From positions 1,116,001 through 1,180,000 of the forward strand of contig NZ_CP066218.1 in NCBI RefSeq assembly GCF_016313185.1: 64,000 nt of DNA, written 5' to 3'. The translations under genes were made by a program, and so were the position numbers. Within the stretch, counting starts at the first letter, position 1; the number at the start of each line of letters is the position of its first letter. A model generated the notes under the pieces. That model was not told the origin of the DNA. It made no database searches and worked only from the letters and a program-made list of their open reading frames with translations. Source of the stretch: Mycolicibacterium baixiangningiae (GTDB taxonomy: Bacteria; Actinomycetota; Actinomycetes; Mycobacteriales; Mycobacteriaceae). Shown piece after piece: positions 49,781-57,989 of this stretch.

Positions 49781-51196
49781 ATGTATTCAGACATCCGGGC
49801 AGCCAGTTGCGACACCATGGTCGCGATCGGCGACGCGACCGCGTCGGGCCGTACGATCCTGGCCAAGAACAGCGACCGCAACCCGAACGAGGCGCAGTAT
49901 CTGTACCGCGCGCAGGCCGCCACCCACGAACCGGGTGCGGTGGTGCGGGCGACGTACATCAGCATCCCTCAGGTGCAAGCCACCCACGCCGTCATCGGTT
50001 CGCGACCCTGGTGGATATGGGGTTTCGAACACGGTGTGAACGAGCACGGCGTCGGCGTCGGCAACGAGGCGCTGTGGTCGCGGGAGGAGGCCTCGGCCGA
50101 GCCCGGCCTGCTCGGCATGGACCTGTTGCGACTGGTGCTCGAGCGCGCGGCGACCGCGGACGAGGGTCTGCAGGTGCTCATCGGCCTGCTCGAGGAGCAC
50201 GGCCAGTCGGGTACGACCAATCTGGTGGTCGACCAGACCTACCACAACGGCTTCCTCATCGCCGACCCGTCGACCGCCTGGGTGATCGAAACCGCGAACA
50301 AGCACTGGGCGGCCAAGCGGGTGACAACGGTGGCCACCATTTCCAACGCATACTCGATCGGTTCGGACTACGACCTGATCTCCGCCGATGCGGAGTCCTA
50401 CGCGGTCGAGCGCGGCTGGTGGGATCCCGCCACCGGCGGCCGGTTCGACTTCGGTGCGGCCTACGCCGACCCCGAACTGCCGTTCCTGGCTTCCTGCACC
50501 GCCCGGCTCGGCCGGTCCGGTCAGGTCATGAAAGCCCATGCCGACCGGGGCAAGGTGAGCATCGAGGACATGTGGGCGGTGCTGCGCGATATCGGGGAGA
50601 CCGCCGCCGACTGGCGACCCGGCATCAAATCGGAGTCGATGATCTGCATGCACGCCGAGGACACGAAGGGACATGAGACCGCCGCCAGCATCGTCACCGA
50701 ACTCTCGGATGACCCGATGATCCTGGCCTCGCTCGCGTCACCGCGGCTGTCGTCGTTCGTGCCGGTCTGGTTCGATTCGACGACGCTGCCGTGGCAACAG
50801 CCGGATTCCGCCGAGCCGGAGGACGATTGGTGGGCCACCGAGAACCTGCAGCGGCTGATCGAGCGTGACTACGGGGCGCTCGGCGCGGCGCCGGAGGCGC
50901 TGTTCGACCAGGCGGATGTCCGGACACTGGCGGCGGTGCGGGCGTTGAGCCCGTCGGCGTCGACCGAGGAGCGCGATACGGTGACCGCCGAGGCGCTGCA
51001 GCGGCGTTCGCGAATCCTCGCGCACTGCTGCGCGATGGTCACCGAGCTCGCCGACGTGCTGGCGGACCCGGCTACGGTCGATCCGCGGGGGACCTACCTC
51101 GCTGACATCGAGGCGCTTCGGGCACCGACCCACCGCGCCGCGATCCCCGCGCATCTGGCCTGGGCGCACGACGCACTGGTCGACGCGTCGAGCTGA
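49781..51196 (+). CDS. C69-family Ntn-hydrolase (dipeptidase/secernin-like)
   Basis: A 471-residue member of peptidase family C69. Its start MYSDIRAASCDTMVAIGDAT puts cysteine C10 near the N-terminus; after autoprocessing such a cysteine is the nucleophile. TILAKNSDRNPNEAQ and EHGVNEHGVGVGNEALW follow, as in secernin-type members. It has no signal peptide, so it acts in the cytoplasm on imported substrates. It follows the DppC gene; a GTG at 49736 overlapping the dppC stop would add 15 residues, so the start is uncertain. Position after the peptide transporter suggests it cleaves the imported peptides or amides. Confidence 0.85.
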   Translation: MYSDIRAASCDTMVAIGDATASGRTILAKNSDRNPNEAQYLYRAQAATHEPGAVVRATYISIPQVQATHAVIGSRPWWIWGFEHGVNEHGVGVGNEALWSREEASAEPGLLGMDLLRLVLERAATADEGLQVLIGLLEEHGQSGTTNLVVDQTYHNGFLIADPSTAWVIETANKHWAAKRVTTVATISNAYSIGSDYDLISADAESYAVERGWWDPATGGRFDFGAAYADPELPFLASCTARLGRSGQVMKAHADRGKVSIEDMWAVLRDIGETAADWRPGIKSESMICMHAEDTKGHETAASIVTELSDDPMILASLASPRLSSFVPVWFDSTTLPWQQPDSAEPEDDWWATENLQRLIERDYGALGAAPEALFDQADVRTLAAVRALSPSASTEERDTVTAEALQRRSRILAHCCAMVTELADVLADPATVDPRGTYLADIEALRAPTHRAAIPAHLAWAHDALVDASS

Positions 51197-51200
51197 GGGC

Positions 51201-51569
51201 TCAGACCCGTGTCAGCGTGACGTTGTAGAGACGCACACCGGCATCGGCGGGCAGGACGTCGACGAACGTCGGCACGTCGCGGATGGCGTCGCCCTTGGCG
51301 AGGACATTGCCGCCGACCTCGATCGCGCACGGGAAACCGCTGCAGCGCAACCAGAAACCGGGTGCGCTCTGGTAGGGCGGCATGCTCGGCGCCTGGTCGA
51401 CGCGGTAACGCCCCGGCGGGATGAACGAGGTGGCCCACCCCTGTGAGGCCCGCTCGTCGACACCGAAGAGCCCGTTGCTGCCGAAACTCGGCGATGCGGA
51501 TGCGGGCGCGGCGAGCACGAGGCCGGCCAGCACCGCGGCGGTGGCGGACGTCGCACGGATGGCGTTCAC
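51201..51569 (-). CDS. Small exported protein of unknown function
   Basis: A 122-residue protein with a signal peptide (MNAIRATSATAAVLAGLVLAAPASA, in part, cleaved near ASA-SP). The mature part of about 95 residues begins SPSFGSNGLFGVDERASQGW and contains two cysteines four residues apart (LRCSGFPC), likely a disulfide, with beta-rich sequence. I do not recognise a family beyond similar mycobacterial secreted proteins. The GTG start at 51569 sits at the beginning of the signal peptide. It is convergent with the C69 gene (four bases apart). Confidence 0.75.
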   Translation of the reverse strand: MNAIRATSATAAVLAGLVLAAPASASPSFGSNGLFGVDERASQGWATSFIPPGRYRVDQAPSMPPYQSAPGFWLRCSGFPCAIEVGGNVLAKGDAIRDVPTFVDVLPADAGVRLYNVTLTRV

Positions 51570-51585
51570 GCAGGCCAGCGTACGC

Positions 51586-53154
51586 TCAGCCGGCCAGAAC
51601 AGCCATGGCCGCATTGTGCCCGCCGATCCCGGACACCCCGCCGCCGCGTCGAGATCCTGAGCCGCACAGCAGGATTCGCGGGTGCCGGGTCGCCACGCCC
51701 CAGCGCGCAGCAGCGGTGTCCAGCGGATCGTCGTCCTCGGCGAACGGCCACTGCAGACCGCCGTGGAAGATGTTGCCGCCGGTCATGTTCAGGCTTCGTT
51801 CGAGGTCGCCGGTGGTCTTCGTCTCGATGCACAGCCGGCCCGCGGCATCCTCGAGTACCACATCGTGAATCGGTTCGGCGAGAACGGAATTGAGGGAAGT
51901 GAGGACGGCGGAGGTCAGCGTGTTGCGCATTCGCTCGTCATCGCCGTGGGCCAGCAGTGAGTGCGGGGTGTGCAGCCCGAACACGGTCAGCGTGTGCGCA
52001 CCCGCGGCGCGGAGGTCGTCGGAGAGGATCGACGGGTCGTTCAGCGAGTGACAGTAGATCTCACACGGCAGCGGGTTCGGCACCTCGCCGGCCGCGGCCC
52101 GGTCGTGTGCGGCGTCGAGCTGGCGCAGCGTCTCGTTGATGTGGAACGTCCCGCCGAATGCCTGCTCGGCTGTCACGGTGGCGTCGCGCAGGCGGGGCAA
52201 CCGGCGCAGCATCAGGTTGACCTTCACCTGGGAGCCCGGTGCCGACGGCGGCGCAGGCTCGCCCAGCAGGTCGGCCAGCACCGCCGGGGTGACATTGGCC
52301 AGCACGAAGTGGGCGCCCATCCGGTGCTCCCGTCCGCCCTCCCGATAGGTGACCTCGCCGTCCGGCGTGATCGCCGTGACCTCGGCCCCCGTGGTGATCT
52401 CGGCGCCGAAGCCGGCCGCGGCGGCCGCGAGCGCACCGCTGACCGCGCCCATCCCGCCGACCGGTACGTCCCAGTCGCCCGTCCCGCTGCCGAGCAGGTG
52501 GTACAGAAAGCAGATGTTCTGCACCAGTGACGGATCGTCCGTGCGCGCGAACGTGCCGATCAGCGCGTCGGTGGCCAGCACTCCGCGCACCAGGTCGCTG
52601 CGCACCGCCGCGGTGATGGCCTCACCGATCGGCGTCTGGGTGAGCACCGTCCACGCGTCGTCGGCGCCCTCGACGCCGCCGGCCAGCACGTGGCGGCGGG
52701 CCTGCTCGCGCGTCATCAGCGGTGCGGTCAGCGTCGGCCACAGCCGTTCGGTGACAGTGCGGCAGCGACGGTAGAAGTCGTCGAACCCGGCCTCGTCCGC
52801 GGCGGCGTCGACAGCGCCGAACGTGCTCGTCGGCCCGATGAGCAGGCCCGTGCGACCACCGGTGCCCGGGTCGGGGGTGTAGGAGGAGTAGCGCCGTTTG
52901 ATCAGGCGAATCCGCGCGCCGAGATCGTCGACGATGCGTTTGGGGAGCAGGCTGACCAGATACGAATAACGCGACAGCCGGGCGTCGACGCCGTCGAACG
53001 CGTGCGCCGACACCGCCGCCCCGCCGACGTGGTCGAGCCGTTCGAGCACCTGAACGCGACGGCCGGCGCGCGCAAGGTAGGCCGCGGCGACCAACCCGTT
53101 GTGGCCGCCGCCGACGATGACGACATCGACCGTCGCCGACCTGGCAGCGCTCAG
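51586..53154 (-). CDS. FAD-dependent oxidoreductase, phytoene desaturase-like (Rv0897c-like)
   Basis: A 522-residue flavoprotein of the carotenoid desaturase/amine oxidase type. The FAD motif is VDVVIVGGGHNGLVAAAYLARAG (in part) and VLERLDHVGGAAVS follows; the C-terminal FAD-binding end is ILLCGSGSRRGGGVSGIGGHNAA (in part). Substrate unknown. No ATG, GTG or TTG is near the FAD motif: the nearest candidate is a CTG at 53154, overlapping the upstream stop as CTGA, with the SD-like GGAGGG nine bases before it. The next canonical starts lie about 120 bases upstream inside the DUF2630 gene. I therefore annotate from the CTG. Confidence 0.8.
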   Translation of the reverse strand: MSAARSATVDVVIVGGGHNGLVAAAYLARAGRRVQVLERLDHVGGAAVSAHAFDGVDARLSRYSYLVSLLPKRIVDDLGARIRLIKRRYSSYTPDPGTGGRTGLLIGPTSTFGAVDAAADEAGFDDFYRRCRTVTERLWPTLTAPLMTREQARRHVLAGGVEGADDAWTVLTQTPIGEAITAAVRSDLVRGVLATDALIGTFARTDDPSLVQNICFLYHLLGSGTGDWDVPVGGMGAVSGALAAAAAGFGAEITTGAEVTAITPDGEVTYREGGREHRMGAHFVLANVTPAVLADLLGEPAPPSAPGSQVKVNLMLRRLPRLRDATVTAEQAFGGTFHINETLRQLDAAHDRAAAGEVPNPLPCEIYCHSLNDPSILSDDLRAAGAHTLTVFGLHTPHSLLAHGDDERMRNTLTSAVLTSLNSVLAEPIHDVVLEDAAGRLCIETKTTGDLERSLNMTGGNIFHGGLQWPFAEDDDPLDTAAARWGVATRHPRILLCGSGSRRGGGVSGIGGHNAAMAVLAG

Positions 53155-53399
53155 TTCAGGTAACCCTCCACCTCGTCGGCAGGGCGCACCTCCGCCTCCC
53201 GCGGGTCCTTGCCGCTGTCGCGCAGCGCGCGCCGCTGCCGCAGCAGATCCCAACACTGGTCGAGCTGGACTTCGACGGCGCGGAGCCGTTGGTGCTCTTC
53301 GCTCTCGTCGATCTCCCCTTGCTGCAGCGCATCGCGGAGCTGCTGTTCCTCGGCGACGAGCTTGTTCACCTGAGCGAGGATGTCTTGATCTGATGTCAC
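53151..53399 (-). CDS. DUF2630 small protein (Rv0898c-like)
   Basis: An 82-residue, charged, helical protein (MTSDQDILAQVNKLVAEEQQ, later QRLRAVEVQLDQCWDLLRQRR) with heptad-like spacing that suggests a coiled coil. It matches the DUF2630 family and the Rv0898c position. Function unknown. GTG 53399 is the start; its stop overlaps the apparent CTG start of the flavoprotein gene. It is divergent from the FKBP gene (30 bp between starts). Confidence 0.85.
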   Translation of the reverse strand: MTSDQDILAQVNKLVAEEQQLRDALQQGEIDESEEHQRLRAVEVQLDQCWDLLRQRRALRDSGKDPREAEVRPADEVEGYLN

Positions 53400-53429
53400 T
53401 GGCCCAGTCTGCCCGACTACCGTGGGGAT

Positions 53430-53804
53430 GTGACTGTGAACCCAGGACAGAAGCCCGAGATCGAATTTCCCGACGGTCCGCCACCCGCCGATCTGGTCAT
53501 CGAGGACGTGATCGTCGGCGAGGGACCCGAAGCCGTTCCCGGCGCCAACGTCGAAGTGCACTACGTGGGCGTCGAATACGACACCGGTGAAGAGTTCGAC
53601 AGCTCGTGGAACCGGGGCCAGTCGATCGAGTTCCCGCTGCAGGGGCTGATCCAGGGCTGGCAGGACGGCATCCCGGGGATGAAGGTCGGCGGCCGTCGCA
53701 AGCTGACGATTCCGCCCGCGCAGGCCTACGGTCCCGCCGACGGTGGTCACCGGCTGTCGGGCAAAACGCTCATCTTCGTGATCGACCTGCTGGCGACCCG
53801 CTAG
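53430..53804 (+). CDS. FKBP-type peptidyl-prolyl cis-trans isomerase
   Basis: A 124-residue single-domain FKBP. The core is clear: GANVEVHYVGVEYDTGEEFDSSWNRGQSIEFPL (shown as GANVEVHYVGV and EFDSSWNRGQ), then VIQGWQDGIPGMKVGGRRKLTIPP with the conserved pocket residues (here LIQGWQDG), and the final LIFVIDLLATR. There is no signal peptide, so it acts in the cytoplasm. A GTG start at 53430 follows a GGGGAT SD-like sequence. The transcript ends at a long inverted repeat just after the stop. Confidence 0.93.
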   Translation: MTVNPGQKPEIEFPDGPPPADLVIEDVIVGEGPEAVPGANVEVHYVGVEYDTGEEFDSSWNRGQSIEFPLQGLIQGWQDGIPGMKVGGRRKLTIPPAQAYGPADGGHRLSGKTLIFVIDLLATR

Positions 53805-53814
53805 CTGTACTTGC

Positions 53815-53871
53815 CGAACGTGAGCTTATGAGCGAGAAATCGCCGGAACTTCGCGCACAAGTTCACGTTCG
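53815..53871. terminator. Long inverted repeat between FKBP and prrB (bidirectional terminator)
   Basis: A 57-bp imperfect palindrome: CGAACGTGAGCTTATGAGCG near the left end pairs with CGCGCACAAGTTCACGTTCG at the right. It stands 10 bp after the FKBP stop and 7 bp from the prrB stop on the other strand, so it would serve both convergent genes. Similar CGAACGTGAACTTGTGCGCG repeats are, from memory, common between mycobacterial genes. Confidence 0.7.
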
Positions 53872-53878
53872 CGCCGGG

Positions 53879-55222
53879 TCATCGCGGTCCGGGTAGGCGC
53901 AGCAGCAGCCGCGCCCCGCCCAGCGGGCTGGACTCCAGCGTCGCGGTACCGCCGTGCAATTCGGCCTGCTGCGCCACCAGCGCCAACCCCAGACCCGAGC
54001 CGGAATGCGAGGCGGTAGACCCGCGGGAGAATCGCTCGAACACCCGGGCGCGTTCCTCCTCGGGCACCCCGACGCCGTCGTCGTCGATCGCGATCTCCAC
54101 ACCCGCGCGGGAACTGACCGCGGACAGCTGCACCCGGGTGGCGCCGCCGTGTTTGACGGCGTTGGCGATCGCGTTGTCGACGGCCAGCCGCAGCCCGGCG
54201 GGTAGGCCGACGATGATCACCGTCGGCGCGGGCACCAGCGTCACGTCGAGTTCCGGGTACACGCGCATCGCGTCGTGAGCGGCGCGGTCGAGCAGTTCGG
54301 TGATGTCGACGGGGACGTGGTCATCGGACGTGGACAGCTCACCCTGGGCGAGGCGCTCCAGCGCCGACAGCGTCGCCTCGATGCGCGACTGCGTGCGGAT
54401 GACGTCGTTGACCACCTCTTTGCGCTGGTCGTCGGCGAGGTCGAGGGTGGCGAGCACCTCGAGGTTGGTGCGCATCGCGGTCAGCGGCGTGCGCAGTTCG
54501 TGCGCCGAGACCGACGCGAAGTCGCGTGCGGAGGTCAGCGCGGCCTTGGTGCGGTCCTGCTCGGACCAGATGCGTTCGAGCATGCCCTTGACGGCCTCGG
54601 CGATCTCGACGGCCTCCGACGCGCCACGCACTTCGACATCGGGCGCTTCGTCACCGGCGTCGATCTGGCGGGTCTGCTGGGCGAGGCGTTTGAGCGGGCG
54701 TACCGCGAACGCCGCCAGTAGCCACCCCAGCAGGGTGGCAGCCCCGACGGCCAGCGCGCAGATGACGATCACTCGGCGGTGCAGGTTGTTGGTGTCGGCG
54801 ACGGTCGCGTCATAGGTGGCGCCGACCTCCACCGACATCGGTTCGGGGAAGCGGATGTCGACGGTGCGCACCCGGTAGCGCACCCCGTCGACGTAGGTGT
54901 CGGCGTAGCCCGCGGGGGCCTCGGGCAGCACGACATCGGAGTTGGAGGTGACCTCGCCGTCCGGTTTGCGAACCGTTATGACGACATCCTGATTGTTCGG
55001 CGACTTCGGGATGGTGTCGAGTCCGCGGGGCAGGAACGGGATCGCGAAGCCGGCGGCCTCGTCGAGCCGGCGGTCGAGGCGTTCCTTGCGGTCGTTGGTG
55101 ATGCCGACCCACACCACGGCCCCGACGATGATCACGACGATGGCCGCGCCGATCGCTGTCGCGAACGCCACCCTGGTCCGCAGGGACGGGGTGCGGCGGA
55201 AGATCCGCGACAGCGCGCTCAT
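53879..55222 (-). CDS. prrB: Sensor histidine kinase PrrB
   Basis: A 447-residue membrane kinase, one residue longer than I recall for Rv0902c. TM1 is near residues 20-42 (FATAIGAAIVVIIVGAVVWV), the sensor loop covers about 43-150, TM2 is VIVICALAVGAATLLGWLLA (151-170), and a HAMP region follows. The H-box is SVSAHELRTPLTAMRTN with phosphorylated H241; the N-box is LAVDNAIANAVKHGG and the G boxes are DDDGVGVPEEER and GSGLGLALVAQQ. The signal is not known here; in mycobacteria PrrAB affects respiration, lipid genes and early intracellular growth. It follows prrA by 2 bp. Confidence 0.94.
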   Translation of the reverse strand: MSALSRIFRRTPSLRTRVAFATAIGAAIVVIIVGAVVWVGITNDRKERLDRRLDEAAGFAIPFLPRGLDTIPKSPNNQDVVITVRKPDGEVTSNSDVVLPEAPAGYADTYVDGVRYRVRTVDIRFPEPMSVEVGATYDATVADTNNLHRRVIVICALAVGAATLLGWLLAAFAVRPLKRLAQQTRQIDAGDEAPDVEVRGASEAVEIAEAVKGMLERIWSEQDRTKAALTSARDFASVSAHELRTPLTAMRTNLEVLATLDLADDQRKEVVNDVIRTQSRIEATLSALERLAQGELSTSDDHVPVDITELLDRAAHDAMRVYPELDVTLVPAPTVIIVGLPAGLRLAVDNAIANAVKHGGATRVQLSAVSSRAGVEIAIDDDGVGVPEEERARVFERFSRGSTASHSGSGLGLALVAQQAELHGGTATLESSPLGGARLLLRLPGPR

Positions 55223-55224
55223 CG

Positions 55225-55926
55225 CTATTGAGTCCGGAGCACGAATCCCACACCGCGCACGGTGTGCAGCAGGCGGGGCGCACCGCCGGCTTCCAGCTTG
55301 CGGCGCAGGTATCCGATGAACACGTCGACGACGTTGGTGTCGGCGGCGAAGTCGTAGCCCCACACCAGTTCCAGTAACTGCGCGCGCGAGAGCACTGCGG
55401 TCTTGTGTTCGGCCAGCACGGCCAGCAGGTCGAATTCGCGTTTGGTCAGATCGACGTCGACGCCGTTGACCCGGGCCCGCCGGCCCGGGATGTCGACCTC
55501 GAGCGGACCGACCTGGATGGTCTCCGACGAGAACGTCGCCGACGAGCCGCGCCGGCGGAGCAGGGCTTTGACCCGCGCCACCAGTTCGGCCAGCACGAAG
55601 GGTTTGACGAGGTAGTCGTCGGCGCCTGCCTCCAGGCCGGCCACCCGGTCGTCGACACTGCTGCGTGCGCTCAACACACAGACGGGCACGTCGTTGTCCA
55701 TCGCACGCAGCGCGGTGACCACGCTGACGCCGTCGAGCACCGGCATGTTGATGTCGAGCACGATCGCGTCGGGGCGCGTCTCGGTCGCACTGCGCAACGC
55801 CTCGGCGCCGTCCACCGCGGTGGACACGTCGAATCCGGACAGCCGGAGCCCGCGCTCCAGCGACGCCAGCACGTCAGGGTCGTCGTCGACCACCAGCACC
55901 CGGGGCGATCCCACACCACTGTCCAT
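55225..55926 (-). CDS. prrA: Response regulator PrrA (OmpR family)
   Basis: A 233-residue response regulator. The receiver domain has the acidic pair VVDDDPDV, the phosphorylation aspartate D58 in [10 protein letters not shown], and the conserved lysine in [13 protein letters not shown]. The C-terminal OmpR-type winged helix contains [16 protein letters not shown] and [32 protein letters not shown] (in part). It forms an operon with prrB. The ATG at 55926 opens onto a 125-bp gap (55927-56051) shared with the divergent ABC exporter gene, which could be a PrrA target. Confidence 0.95.
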   Translation of the reverse strand: MDSGVGSPRVLVVDDDPDVLASLERGLRLSGFDVSTAVDGAEALRSATETRPDAIVLDINMPVLDGVSVVTALRAMDNDVPVCVLSARSSVDDRVAGLEAGADDYLVKPFVLAELVARVKALLRRRGSSATFSSETIQVGPLEVDIPGRRARVNGVDVDLTKREFDLLAVLAEHKTAVLSRAQLLELVWGYDFAADTNVVDVFIGYLRRKLEAGGAPRLLHTVRGVGFVLRTQ

Positions 55927-56014
55927 GGCAGCAATCTTGCCTGATGTAGAGGTCAGGCTGGGGGAGGCTGCCGGTGGGCCGCGTGATTGACCCGCCCGGA
56001 CAGGCCCGGAACAT

Positions 56015-56045
56015 TTGACCTCACCTTTCGTTGAGGTTCTACGGT
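56015..56045 (+). promoter_or_regulatory. Promoter and possible operator of the ABC exporter cluster
   Basis: TTGACC (56015-56020) and TACGGT (56040-56045), spacer 19, place the start point near the ATG at 56052, so the transcript is probably leaderless. Between them ACCTCA (56018-56023) and TGAGGT (56032-56037) form an inverted repeat suited to a repressor. Confidence 0.42.
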
Positions 56046-56051
56046 GAATTC

Positions 56052-57938
56052 ATGAGCATCGAAACGGTCGCCCGGCAGACCCTCTACCGCCAGGCGCACG
56101 CCCGCGGCGGGGATCTGCACTCGCTGGCCGACCGTGCGCTGCTCCGTCGCATCTGGCGCTTCGCCGAACGCCATCACCGCAGGCTCGCCGCCTTCGTGGC
56201 GGTCAGCGTGGTCAGCGCGGCGCTGGCGGTCGCCACGCCGGTGCTCGCCGGCCGGGTGGTCGACGTGATCACCCGCGGCGGCGCACCGTCGATCGTGGTC
56301 GGGCTGGCGCTGGTCATCGCGACCGTCGCGCTCGCCGAGGCGGCCATGTCGCTGCTGACCCGCTGGCTGTCCTCGAACATCGGTGAGGGCCTGATCTTCG
56401 ACCTGCGGACCGCCGTGTTCGACCACGTGCAGAAGATGCCGGTGGCGTTCTTCATGCGCACCCGCACCGGCGCGCTGGTCAGCCGCCTGGGCAATGACGT
56501 GCTCGGCGCGCAGCGCGCGTTCTCCGACACGCTCTCCGGTGTCGTCTCCAACCTCGTCACGCTGACCCTGACGCTGGCGGTGATGCTCGCGATCTCCTGG
56601 CAGATCACCGTCGTGGCGCTGGTGCTGGTGCCGGTGTTCGTGCTGCCGGCCCGGCGGATCGGCGCCAAGATGGCGTTCCTGTCACGGGAAAGCGCCATCC
56701 ACAACGCGACGATGAACACCCAGATGACCGAACGGTTCTCGGCGCCGGGCGCCACGCTGGTCAAGCTGTTCGGCCGGCCCGCCGCCGAATCGCACGAATT
56801 CGCCGTCCGCGCCGATCGGGTACGGGACATCGGGGTGCGCTCGGCGATGTTGCAGTCGACGTTCATGAACTCGCTGACGTTGATGTCGGCGCTCGCGCTG
56901 GCGCTGGTCTACGGGCTCGGCGGGGTGATCGCGCTCGGTGGACACCTGCAGGCCGGGGCCATCGTGTCGTTGGCGTTGCTTCTCACCCGGCTCTACGCGC
57001 CCCTGACCGCGCTGGCCAATGCGAGGGTCGAGATCGCCAGTGCGCTGGTGTCCTTCGAGCGGGTCTTCGAGGTGCTCGACCTGGAGCCGCTGATCCGGGA
57101 GGAGCCCGACGCCATCGCGGTCCCCGACGGTCCGGTCCGCGTGGAATTCGATCAGGTGCGGTTCTCATACCCGACGGCCGGCAAGGTCTCGCTGGCCTCC
57201 CTGGAAGAGGTCGCGGTCCTCGACGACCGTGACGGCGGTGAGGTCCTGCACGGCATCTCCTTCACCGCCGAGCCGGGACAGCTGGTGGCGCTCGTCGGAT
57301 CCTCCGGCGCCGGGAAGTCGACGATCGCGGCGCTGCTGGCCCGGCTTTACGACGTCGGCTCCGGCGCGGTGCGGCTGGCCGGAACCGATGTGCGCGATCT
57401 GACGTTCGCGTCGCTGCGCGACACCATCGGCATGGTGACCCAGGACGGGCACCTGTTCCACGAGTCGATCCGGTCCAACCTGCTGCTCGCGGCGCCCGAG
57501 GCCACCGACGATGAACTCTGGGATGCGCTGCGCCGGGCCCGGCTGGCCGACGTGGTCGCCGAGATGCCCGACGGGCTCGACACGGTTGTCGGTGAGCGCG
57601 GCTACCGTCTGTCCGGCGGGCAGCGGCAGCGGCTGACCATCGCCCGCCTGCTGTTGGGGAGGTCACGGGTGGTAGTGCTCGACGAGGCGACGGCGGCGCT
57701 GGACTCATCCTCGGAGGCCGCCGTGCAGCAGGCCCTCGGCGAGGCGCTGGCGGGACGGACGTCGCTGGTCATCGCCCACCGGTTGTCGACCGTGCGGACG
57801 GCCGACGTCATCCTGGTGGTCGAAGGCGGCCGGATCGTCGAGCGCGGGACACACCACCAGCTGATCGACCGCGGCGGCCGGTACGCCGAGCTGTACGAGA
57901 CGCAGTTCGGTCCGCAGGAGTCCGAGGCGGTCGCGTGA
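56052..57938 (+). CDS. ABC exporter half-transporter, canonical (ATP-binding/permease fusion)
   Basis: A 628-residue type IV ABC exporter: six membrane segments in about 45-330, then one ATPase domain. The catalytic motifs are complete: Walker A LVGSSGAGKST, Q-loop MVTQDGHLF, signature LSGGQRQR, Walker B VVVLDEATAALD and switch IAHRLST. A site with all residues intact can work as a homodimer. An insertion (SLASLEEVAVLDDRDGGEV, in part) just before the Walker A region is longer than usual. It is the first of three exporter genes; the substrate is unknown. The 51-bp gap to the next gene suggests co-transcription. Confidence 0.92.
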   Translation: MSIETVARQTLYRQAHARGGDLHSLADRALLRRIWRFAERHHRRLAAFVAVSVVSAALAVATPVLAGRVVDVITRGGAPSIVVGLALVIATVALAEAAMSLLTRWLSSNIGEGLIFDLRTAVFDHVQKMPVAFFMRTRTGALVSRLGNDVLGAQRAFSDTLSGVVSNLVTLTLTLAVMLAISWQITVVALVLVPVFVLPARRIGAKMAFLSRESAIHNATMNTQMTERFSAPGATLVKLFGRPAAESHEFAVRADRVRDIGVRSAMLQSTFMNSLTLMSALALALVYGLGGVIALGGHLQAGAIVSLALLLTRLYAPLTALANARVEIASALVSFERVFEVLDLEPLIREEPDAIAVPDGPVRVEFDQVRFSYPTAGKVSLASLEEVAVLDDRDGGEVLHGISFTAEPGQLVALVGSSGAGKSTIAALLARLYDVGSGAVRLAGTDVRDLTFASLRDTIGMVTQDGHLFHESIRSNLLLAAPEATDDELWDALRRARLADVVAEMPDGLDTVVGERGYRLSGGQRQRLTIARLLLGRSRVVVLDEATAALDSSSEAAVQQALGEALAGRTSLVIAHRLSTVRTADVILVVEGGRIVERGTHHQLIDRGGRYAELYETQFGPQESEAVA

Positions 57939-57989
57939 CGTTTTCCGCCTCGACGTTATTGGCTTGCCCCCGATGGGAAGATTGACTAA

